Shown here one piece after another: positions 58,132 through 64,000 of a stretch of 64,000 nucleotides of DNA. How positions within the stretch are numbered: the first letter of the stretch is position 1; every line of letters begins with the position of its first letter. The stretch is taken from the NCBI GenBank assembly GCA_937958185.1, contig CALFFN010000004.1:14438-78437 (forward strand), in the 5' to 3' direction. A model generated the notes under the pieces. It did not search any database. It had not been told where the DNA came from and saw only the letters and a list, made by a program, of their open reading frames with translations. The position numbers were made by a program, and so were the translations under genes. This DNA is from an uncultured Neglectibacter sp. GTDB taxonomy: Bacteria; Bacillota; Clostridia; Oscillospirales; Acutalibacteraceae.

Positions 58132-58515
58132 ATGGAGTTTCAGGAGCTGATCGATTCCGCGCTGGAAGTGCTGAACCCCCGGAGAATTTCCGAGGATATT
58201 GAAGTGGGCGGCGTAGCCGCCGCGTTGGTAACAGACAAGGGGAACGTCTACCGGGGCGTGTGCATCGACACGGCTTGCAGCATGGGCTTTTGCGCCGAGC
58301 ACGCCGCCATCGCAGCCATGGTCACCGCCGGGGAGAGCCGGGTGGAAAAGATCGTGGCGCTGGACTGGGACAAAAAGGTGCTTCCCCCCTGCGGGCGGTG
58401 CCGGGAGTTCCTGATGCAGCTCGGCAACCCGGACTGTCAGGTGATGGTCGGGGAAAACACGGCCGTGCCCCTGAAGGAGCTGCTCCCCCATTACTGGAAA
58501 GAAACAGAGAAATAG
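58132..58515 (+). CDS. Cytidine deaminase-like protein
   Basis: A 127-residue zinc deaminase of the CDA fold. The zinc-binding motifs CAEHAA (with the catalytic Glu) and PPCGRC are intact. It deaminates cytidine or a similar base; related proteins include blasticidin-S deaminase. AAGGAGG precedes the ATG. It lies 40 bases before the rhamnosidase gene on the same strand, an odd pairing. Confidence 0.85.
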   Translation: MEFQELIDSALEVLNPRRISEDIEVGGVAAALVTDKGNVYRGVCIDTACSMGFCAEHAAIAAMVTAGESRVEKIVALDWDKKVLPPCGRCREFLMQLGNPDCQVMVGENTAVPLKELLPHYWKETEK

Positions 58516-58555
58516 TAAGGCGTGTTTACCATGCTCTGAAAAAGGAGGATTTTTT

Positions 58556-61285
58556 ATGAAGCTGACACATCTGCGTACAAATCACGTGACAAAGCCCCTG
58601 GGATTGGAGCTGCAAAAGCCTGTTTTCTCCTGGGTCGCGGAGGAGACCGCTGCCAAAAAGCAGACCGCCGCGCAGATCACCGTAAAGGACGGCGCCGGGA
58701 AAACGGTGTTTGACAGCGGCAGGCGGGAGGACATTTCCTCCCTGGGCTTCGAGGCGGACATGAGCCTTACCCCCCGGACGCGGTACACATGGGAAATCAC
58801 CGTCTGGGCGGATAACGGCGACAGCGCTTCCGCTTCCGACTGGTTCGAGACGGCAAAGGAGCAGGAAGCGTGGGAAGCAGGCTGGATCGCCGCCGACTTT
58901 TCCGATAAGGAGCGGCATCCTCTGCTGGCAAAGGATTTTACCGTTTCCGAGGAGATCGAAAGCGCCCGGGCATACGTCTGTGGGCTGGGCATTTACGAGC
59001 TGGAAATAAACGGCAGAAAAGCCGGGGACGAGTATCTTCTGCCGGGCTATCACTGCTATGACGCCAATCTGGAATACCAGACCTTTGACGTGACCGGGCT
59101 TCTGACCGCCGGGGACAACACCATCGGTCTGGCGCTGGGTCCCGGCTGGTACAAGGGCGACATCGTGTTCGACCGCTACCACAACCTGTACGGCGACACC
59201 ATGGAAGCCATCTGCGAGCTGCGTATTTTGAAAAAGGACGGCACGGAGCAGGTGGTCGTTTCCGACGGCAGCTGGAAAAGCTATCCCTCCCCCGTCACGT
59301 TCAGCAATATCTACGATGGAGAGCATTTTGACGCGCGCAGACAGGTATCCGGCTGGTCTTCTCCCCACTGTGCCGCAGAGCATGGCGGCGTGACCCTGCG
59401 GGACGAGCAGAGGGCGCTCACCGCCCGGCTGAGCCCGAAAATCGTGAAGAAGCAGGAAACCGCCCCGGTGGAGATCATTTACACGAAAAAAGATGAAATC
59501 GTGCTGGATTTCGGGCAGAACATGACCGGCTGGGTGGAGTTCACCTGCCGGGAGCCCGCCGGGACGGAAGTGGCGCTGACCTACGGCGAGGTCATGCAGG
59601 ACGAGTGCTTCTACCGGGACAACCTGCGCTCCGCAAAGGCGGAGTACCGCTATATTTCCGATGGCAGACCCGCCAGGGTGCGCCCCCATTTCACCTTTTA
59701 CGGCTTCCGCTTTGTCAAGGTGGAGGGCGTCAAAGATGTACGCGCTGAGGACTTTTCCGCCTGCCATATCCGCTCGGACATCGATCCCATCGGCAGCATT
59801 GAAACGGACAATCCGCTGGTGAACCGGCTGTTCCAGAACGCCATGTGGGGGCAGTTCGACAATTTCCTGGACGTGCCCACCGACTGCCCCCAGCGGGACG
59901 AGCGCCTGGGGTGGACGGGAGACGCCGCCATCATCTCCGCCACCGCCTGCAAAAACATCTATATGCCCGCTTTCTTCCACCACTTCATTCAGAATGTGGG
60001 TCTGGAACAGCAGTGCTACGGCGGCTCTGTGCCCTTCTTTGTGCCCGCGCCGAAGCCGAAAACCGCGTCGGACGCGCTGGGGATTGACCTTGACCCCGCG
60101 GACTTTCTGGCGCTTGCTCCCGATGACAAGGCAGGGCTTAATGCCGCGCTGGAAAAGTACCCGCCGCTGAAAGCCGCCATGGAAAAGCTGCCGCCGGAGG
60201 AGCGCCCCGCCTATCTGGAAAAAATCGTGCAGGAAAATATGTCCTTTATCAAGAGCAACGACAAGGGGACCGCCATCTGGAGCGATGTTGCCACCATGAT
60301 GCCCTGGGCGGTTTATGAAAATTACGGCGACAGGAATTTCCTGCGCCGGGAGTACCCGGTGATGAAGACCTGGGTGGAGCGTATCCGCCGGGACGACAGG
60401 CTGGACGGCGACCGGGGGCTGTGGCTCCGCGGCTCCCAGCTGGGCGACTGGCTGGCGCTGGACCGGGAAGACGGCGACACCCAGAACCCCTTTGGCGCCA
60501 CCGACCTTGCCTATACCGCCACAGCGTTCTACTGGTACTCCACGTCCCTCACCGCCAAAGCGGCAAAGGCGCTGGGCTATACCGGCGACCAGAAGGAATA
60601 CGAAGGGCTGTGTGAAAAAATCAGGGGAGCTTTCCTCAAGGAATATTTTGAAGCCGACGGCACGCTGAAGATACACGCCACCCAGACAGCCTGCGTGCTG
60701 AGCCTGTTCTTCGGGCTGTATCCCGATGGGAAGCGGGACGCGGTGCTGAACACCCTGAAAACGCTGCTTCAGGAGAATGGAATGCACCTGAACACCGGCT
60801 TCTGCGGCACGCCCTTCCTGTGCCGGGCGCTGTCCGACAACGGCGCCAACGAGGACGCGTACACCCTGTTCCTGAATAACGACTACCCCAGCTGGCTGTA
60901 TGAGGTGAAGATGGGCGCCACCACGGTGTGGGAGCGGTGGAATTCCATTCTTCCCGACGGCTCCATCAGCGGCACGGGCATGAACAGCCTGAACCATTAC
61001 GCCTACGGCTCTATTGCCGACTGGATGTACCGGGACCTTTGCGGGCTGAACCCCTGCGAGGACGCGCCGGGCTACAAAAAAGCTGTCATTCGCCCCCTGC
61101 CCGACCCCCGTATCCGCTTTGCCCGGCTGCACATGGATTCCGCCGCCGGACGGTACGAGGTGGAATGGCGCTATGACGGCGAAGCGCTCCACTACGCGGT
61201 CACGGTCCCCTTTGACTGTGAAGCGGAGCTGTGCCTGCCGGACGGCACCACCCACTGCCTGACTGCGGGCAGCTATCAGTTCTGA
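58556..61285 (+). CDS. GH78 alpha-L-rhamnosidase
   Basis: A 909-residue glycoside hydrolase. The N-terminal beta domains read KPVFSWVAEE and GWIAADFSDKERHPLLAKDF. The (alpha/alpha)6 barrel has VPTDCPQRDERLGWTGDAA near residue 442-456, which holds catalytic acids of GH78. A further stretch, GATTVWERWNSILPDG, matches the family. There is no signal peptide, so it acts in the cytosol on rhamnose-containing oligosaccharides or flavonoid glycosides taken up by the cell. AAAGGAGG precedes the ATG. Confidence 0.93.
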   Translation: MKLTHLRTNHVTKPLGLELQKPVFSWVAEETAAKKQTAAQITVKDGAGKTVFDSGRREDISSLGFEADMSLTPRTRYTWEITVWADNGDSASASDWFETAKEQEAWEAGWIAADFSDKERHPLLAKDFTVSEEIESARAYVCGLGIYELEINGRKAGDEYLLPGYHCYDANLEYQTFDVTGLLTAGDNTIGLALGPGWYKGDIVFDRYHNLYGDTMEAICELRILKKDGTEQVVVSDGSWKSYPSPVTFSNIYDGEHFDARRQVSGWSSPHCAAEHGGVTLRDEQRALTARLSPKIVKKQETAPVEIIYTKKDEIVLDFGQNMTGWVEFTCREPAGTEVALTYGEVMQDECFYRDNLRSAKAEYRYISDGRPARVRPHFTFYGFRFVKVEGVKDVRAEDFSACHIRSDIDPIGSIETDNPLVNRLFQNAMWGQFDNFLDVPTDCPQRDERLGWTGDAAIISATACKNIYMPAFFHHFIQNVGLEQQCYGGSVPFFVPAPKPKTASDALGIDLDPADFLALAPDDKAGLNAALEKYPPLKAAMEKLPPEERPAYLEKIVQENMSFIKSNDKGTAIWSDVATMMPWAVYENYGDRNFLRREYPVMKTWVERIRRDDRLDGDRGLWLRGSQLGDWLALDREDGDTQNPFGATDLAYTATAFYWYSTSLTAKAAKALGYTGDQKEYEGLCEKIRGAFLKEYFEADGTLKIHATQTACVLSLFFGLYPDGKRDAVLNTLKTLLQENGMHLNTGFCGTPFLCRALSDNGANEDAYTLFLNNDYPSWLYEVKMGATTVWERWNSILPDGSISGTGMNSLNHYAYGSIADWMYRDLCGLNPCEDAPGYKKAVIRPLPDPRIRFARLHMDSAAGRYEVEWRYDGEALHYAVTVPFDCEAELCLPDGTTHCLTAGSYQF

Positions 61286-61305
61286 TGTTCCAAGCTGAAA
61301 AAAGC

Positions 61306-61345
61306 AGAAAAATTCCCCGGTTTGTAAAAGCCGGGGAATTTGCTG
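61306..61345 (-). terminator. Terminator of the small lipoprotein gene
   Basis: AATTCCCCGG/CCGGGGAATT stem followed by TTTCTG on minus, after the stop of the small lipoprotein gene at 61367. Confidence 0.75.
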
Positions 61346-61366
61346 TTTGCGCGCTTTTCGGTATGT

Positions 61367-61513
61367 TTATTCGCTCACCGCAGAAGCGGACGAAGTGGGC
61401 GCAGAGGACGTACTCGCTGTGGAAGATGTGCCGCTGCTTGCGTTGTTGCCGCTGCAGGCCGCCATCGTCAAAGCCATAGCCAGAACCATCAGTGCTGCAA
61501 TTGCCTTTTTCAT
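61367..61513 (-). CDS. Tiny lipoprotein: signal plus Ser/Thr linker (48 aa)
   Basis: A 48-residue ORF. The signal MKKAIAALMVLAMALTMAAC carries a lipobox with C20 as the lipid-bearing residue. The remaining 28 residues are nearly all Ser, Thr, Ala and Pro (SSGTSSTASTSSAPTSSAS). AAAAAGGAGG precedes the ATG and an intrinsic terminator follows, so it is built like a complete gene. Many solute-binding lipoproteins begin exactly like this, so it may be a truncated relic, but it has its own gene signals. Function unknown. Confidence 0.6.
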   Translation of the reverse strand: MKKAIAALMVLAMALTMAACSGNNASSGTSSTASTSSAPTSSASAVSE

Positions 61514-61727
61514 TTTGAGTCCTCCTTTTTGAAGATTTGGCTGCCCGGGCAGGAAAAGCTTTCCAAAAGCCCAGGGCAGGGTCGGACAGTGCCGACCCTT
61601 TATCCATATTGAGGATACTCCCATTTTATTACAAAAATTTTTTCGTTCTTTTACGATTTTCTTACCGGCGGCTGTGAAAATTGTGAACTTTTGTAACCAA
61701 TTGAAAAAACGTTCGCCCCCGCCGCCT

Positions 61728-62189
61728 TCAAGCTTCCCCACTGGAGCAAAGCGGCAGCTCCGCCAGCTCCCGGAAAAAGCCCTTCTCCCCGCGGTACCAA
61801 AGCCCGTTTACCTTTACCCCATCGTCCCAAAGTTCGTATTCATAAGAACCGCCGGAGGTTTCGATGCGCAGCACCGGGCTATTTCCCCCTGTGGCAAAAG
61901 GGAGGTCAAAGTGCCACCACTGGAAGCGGAAGGAGTTCAGTTGTTCGATAACTCTTTCCTTGTCTTCCTTTTCCTGAAGCGTCGCTTCCCGTCTGCCCGC
62001 GTCCCAGTTTTCCACGGTGATTCGCTCCACCTCCGCCGGATCGAGGAAAAACACCCTGCCGGTAAAGGGAATATATTTCGTACAGGCGGTAAACCGGGTG
62101 CACATGAGGAGCTGATAGGCAAGAAACAGAACGCCCAGAACAATGATCCCGGATCTGTGCCGCCGGAGAAATTTTTTAATTTGCAACAT
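61728..62189 (-). CDS. Membrane-anchored protein of unknown function
   Basis: A 153-residue protein with an N-terminal helix (SGIIVLGVLFLAYQLLM) and an external domain that contains GRVFFLDPAEVERITVENWDAG and SPVLRIETSGGSYEYELWDDG, likely beta-rich. No family recognised. AAGGGGGG precedes the ATG. Its own promoter (62352-62380) is divergent from the PadR operon, so it may be controlled with it. Confidence 0.6.
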   Translation of the reverse strand: MLQIKKFLRRHRSGIIVLGVLFLAYQLLMCTRFTACTKYIPFTGRVFFLDPAEVERITVENWDAGRREATLQEKEDKERVIEQLNSFRFQWWHFDLPFATGGNSPVLRIETSGGSYEYELWDDGVKVNGLWYRGEKGFFRELAELPLCSSGEA

Positions 62190-62351
62190 GGTCCCCCCTT
62201 AAAAGCTGACTTCCCAATATTTGCCGCTGTATGGGATAGTAGAAATTTCCTATCCGCATTCCCTCAAACGGTATGACCTGTTTTCTGGTAAAAACAAAAA
62301 TAAACAGGGCACGGCACCAGTAAACGGAAAATTTTGCAAATTTATTTTTTT

Positions 62352-62380
62352 ATGGTAATGCAAAAATTAGTGTTTGTCAA
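62352..62380 (-). promoter_or_regulatory. Promoter of the membrane protein gene
   Basis: TTGACA (62375-62380) and TACCAT (62352-62357) on minus, 17-bp spacer; about 155 bases of leader follow. Confidence 0.65.
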
Positions 62381-62381
62381 T

Positions 62382-62409
62382 ATACTTTTGCACATGATTT
62401 TTGAAGTAT
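62382..62409. promoter_or_regulatory. Inverted repeat ATACTT-N16-AAGTAT, possible PadR operator
   Basis: ATACTT (62382-62387) and AAGTAT (62404-62409) lie between the two divergent promoters. PadR-family regulators often bind ATAC/GTAT-type dyads near their own promoter. This is an inference from position and wording only. Confidence 0.3.
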
Positions 62410-62422
62410 TTTTGAAAATCTA

Positions 62423-62451
62423 TTTACAAATTGCCGAAAGTGCGCTATACT
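62423..62451 (+). promoter_or_regulatory. Promoter of the PadR operon
   Basis: TTTACA (62423-62428), 17-bp spacer, TATACT (62446-62451). Confidence 0.75.
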
Positions 62452-62488
62452 CTAAATAAATTGAATATCAAGAAAGGAACCCAACCAT

Positions 62489-62857
62489 ATGCTGAGTGAA
62501 CGTGAAGCCGCCGAATTTAAGCGGGGCCCGCTTCAAATGATGACTCTTTTTCTTTTGAAACAGCGGGATATGTACGCCTATCAGATCTCGCAGGAAATGT
62601 ACCGTCTCAGTGAAGGAAAATTTTCCGTAGCAGAAAGCTCTTTCTACATTCTGCTCTATCGGCTGGTGGACAAAGGGTACATCTCCAAACAAAAGGAAAC
62701 GGGTGTGAAGAAGCCCCGAACGTTCTACCATCTGGAACCTTCCGGCGAGGATTTTCTCACCGACCTGATGCTGACGTATACCACCATGTGCGATGGTATC
62801 GCCAAAGTTTTTGACAGCATCTTCTCCGAAAGGGCTGGAGGTGCGTCCCATGAATAG
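62489..62857 (+). CDS. PadR-family transcriptional regulator
   Basis: A 122-residue regulator. The winged helix reads LQMMTLFLLKQRDMYAYQISQEM, then SFYILLYRLVDKGYISKQKET and the wing KPRTFYHLEPSGEDFL, all typical of short PadR proteins. It probably represses its own operon and possibly the divergent gene. AGAAAGGAA precedes the ATG. Its stop overlaps the next gene by 8 bases. Confidence 0.9.
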   Translation: MLSEREAAEFKRGPLQMMTLFLLKQRDMYAYQISQEMYRLSEGKFSVAESSFYILLYRLVDKGYISKQKETGVKKPRTFYHLEPSGEDFLTDLMLTYTTMCDGIAKVFDSIFSERAGGASHE

Positions 62858-63278
62858 TTCCGTACAGGATCAGTTTTATCGAGAGGTTTCCTGTCTTCTT
62901 GTCGGCTCGCGGCAAAAAAGAAAAGGGTTCCTCCAGGATTTGAGAAATGATTTGAACGCCTACTGCACCGAGAACCCCCATGCCGACCGTTCTGCGATTT
63001 CCGACCATTTTGGCGAGCCGCAGGAGCTGGCGGCCGAATTTCTTTCCGGGCAGCGGGAAGCTGTTATTTGTGGGGAACTGCAGCGCCGGAAACGGTTTCA
63101 TGCGCTGATCGCCCTGATCTGCCTGCTCCTGGTTCTGGGAGTGGGAGTTTACTGTACGGTGGACTACATAGAGAAGCAGAATTACGCCCACGGACGGTTT
63201 GTGGAAACGATCACGGCAGATAATCCTGTCAACAGCCAATATGAGCCGTTAGATCATTCCACTGCCACTCGTTACTAA
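62850..63278 (+). CDS. DUF1700/DUF1048-like membrane protein paired with PadR
   Basis: A 142-residue protein. The cytosolic part has FYREVSCLLVGSRQKRKGFLQDLRNDL and EPQELAAEFLSG, resembling the helical domain of DUF1700-type PadR partners. A single membrane helix (IALICLLLVLGVGVYCTVDY) and a short outer tail follow. Such proteins usually sit next to PadR and affect membrane or wall stress. The ATG at 62850 overlaps padR by 8 bases with GGAGGTG upstream. Confidence 0.75.
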   Translation: MNSSVQDQFYREVSCLLVGSRQKRKGFLQDLRNDLNAYCTENPHADRSAISDHFGEPQELAAEFLSGQREAVICGELQRRKRFHALIALICLLLVLGVGVYCTVDYIEKQNYAHGRFVETITADNPVNSQYEPLDHSTATRY

Positions 63279-63300
63279 TTCATTTTCGGGAGGTCATTTT

Positions 63301-63759
63301 ATGAAAAAGCTGTTGTCCATTCTTCTCTGTATCTGTCTGCTCGGCACCTTCCTGACGGTAAGCGCCGCAGCGCAGGAAGAAGTCCCTCAGGCTCCGAAGA
63401 CTACCATCGAATATTTCAGCAACGGAGATTATTTTATCACTGTTGTGACACAGGACGCTCCTGTTGGCAGAAGCACCGATACCAGCGGCAGTAAAACGGG
63501 AACCTATTACACTGCCAGCGGCACCGCTGTTTGGGACGTTACCGTTTACGGCACATTTTCTTATACGCGTGGCGTGACGTCCACTGCAAATTCCGCCAGC
63601 GCAACTGTGTATATCGCCGACAGTTCTGCGAAATTCATCAGCAAAAACGCTTACACCTCCGGCGCTTCCGCTTATGCCACCGCAACCGTATCGTATAAAT
63701 CTCTTTCCACCACCAAGACGGTGGTGCTGACCTGCGACAAATACGGCAATCTGTACTGA
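63301..63759 (+). CDS. Small secreted beta-rich protein of the PadR operon
   Basis: A 152-residue exported protein. Signal peptide at about 1-24 (LLSILLCICLLGTFLTVSAAA). The mature part is rich in Ser, Thr, Tyr and Ala with alternating residues (GTAVWDVTVYGTFSYTRG, SASATVYIADSS, SAYATATVSYKSL), which predicts a beta sandwich. No family recognised. GGGAGG precedes the ATG, 22 bases after the previous stop, and a strong terminator follows. It is probably the effector of the operon. Confidence 0.7.
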   Translation: MKKLLSILLCICLLGTFLTVSAAAQEEVPQAPKTTIEYFSNGDYFITVVTQDAPVGRSTDTSGSKTGTYYTASGTAVWDVTVYGTFSYTRGVTSTANSASATVYIADSSAKFISKNAYTSGASAYATATVSYKSLSTTKTVVLTCDKYGNLY

Positions 63760-63776
63760 TTTTTTACTTTCCCCTT

Positions 63777-63830
63777 AAAACAGAGGAGAGGGGTGCTTTC
63801 ATCTGAAAGCGCCCCTCTCCTCTGTTTTTT
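63777..63830. terminator. Long intrinsic terminator after the PadR operon
   Basis: AACAGAGGAGAGGGGTGCTTTC pairs with GAAAGCGCCCCTCTCCTCTGTT around ATCT, and TTTTTTC follows on plus. Confidence 0.9.
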
Positions 63831-63929
63831 CTTAATTCATGACAGAAGCAACAACGTCCACAGTTAAAAATCGCCCATGGTATCTCTCCTTTCCATATGC
63901 TGCGCATACCGCGGCGGCAGACAAAATAA

Positions 63930-64000
63930 ATATCACACCGGCGGAGCCGGTGGTTTTATAACAGCCCTAAAGGGCAGGATACAGGCACACCCCTAAAGGG
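63930..64000. repeat. Cluster of short palindromes at the window edge
   Basis: CACCGGC/GCCGGTG (around 63940-63953), GCCCTAAAGGGC (63964-63975) and, at the end, CCCCTAAAGGG. On minus a good ribosome site (AAAGGAGAG) stands before an ATG that opens only a four-codon frame (MGDF). Clusters of hairpins like this sit at the ends of IS200/IS605-type elements; no transposase is in the window. Confidence 0.4.

Overview
The window looks like one contiguous piece of a spore-forming Clostridia chromosome, most likely from the Oscillospirales/Ruminococcaceae. This is inferred from the high-GC Firmicutes codon use, strong AGGAGG-type ribosome sites, a SAM-I riboswitch on metK, and sporulation genes (spoIIA operon, dpaAB, pdaA-like). 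Most genes lie on the minus strand. I see no rRNA, tRNA, CRISPR array, prophage or complete insertion sequence.

Region 1 (1-16.7 kb): the 3' end of a sugar-phosphate isomerase-like gene; a compact locus resembling a type I toxin-antitoxin (30-codon hydrophobic peptide on minus, consensus antisense promoter on plus); a trio of a COG2426 membrane protein and two flavoproteins; a PdaA-type deacetylase; an OmpR-type response regulator with its histidine kinase; O-acetylhomoserine sulfhydrylase; a zinc-ribbon membrane protein; dipicolinate synthase dpaA/dpaB with a 15-bp minisatellite in dpaA; murC with a DUF6483-like gene; a frameshifted acyltransferase (E2-like) gene; mreB; and an MFS transporter.

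Region 2 (16.7-25.2 kb): an isomerase-MFS operon faces an AraC regulator across a spacer with a 14-bp direct repeat. A 44-codon membrane peptide, recD2, a small membrane protein, metK under a SAM-I riboswitch, a SurA_N-like secreted protein, and an overlapping HD-domain/GNAT pair follow.

Region 3 (25.2-45.2 kb): the information-processing core on minus. It runs rpoB-rpoC, then rpsL-rpsG-fusA-tuf with its own promoter and a terminator-like hairpin in the leader, then an Rrf2 regulator with a coupled membrane protein, dnaG-rpoD with a 69-codon gene, dgt, a YigZ/IMPACT gene, rpmE, and an orphan uroporphyrinogen decarboxylase-family gene. rpoB starts from its own promoter and is not preceded by rplKAJL.

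Region 4 (45.2-64 kb): an ECF sigma factor with a DUF4179-type membrane partner, spoIIAA-spoIIAB-sigF, valS, two head-to-head S-layer-homology surface proteins (transglutaminase-like and NlpC/P60-like), plant-glycan enzymes (GH51 arabinofuranosidase, GH78 rhamnosidase) around a cytidine deaminase-like gene, a tiny lipoprotein, and a PadR-regulated operon ending in a secreted protein. The window ends in nested palindromes that may be the edge of a mobile element.

Functionally it combines housekeeping (transcription, translation, replication priming, cell wall), sporulation, sulfur/methionine metabolism and surface/plant-glycan functions. The best candidate for something undescribed is the toxin-antitoxin-like locus at 392-812. 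Gene identities come from reading translations and motifs; no database search was run.
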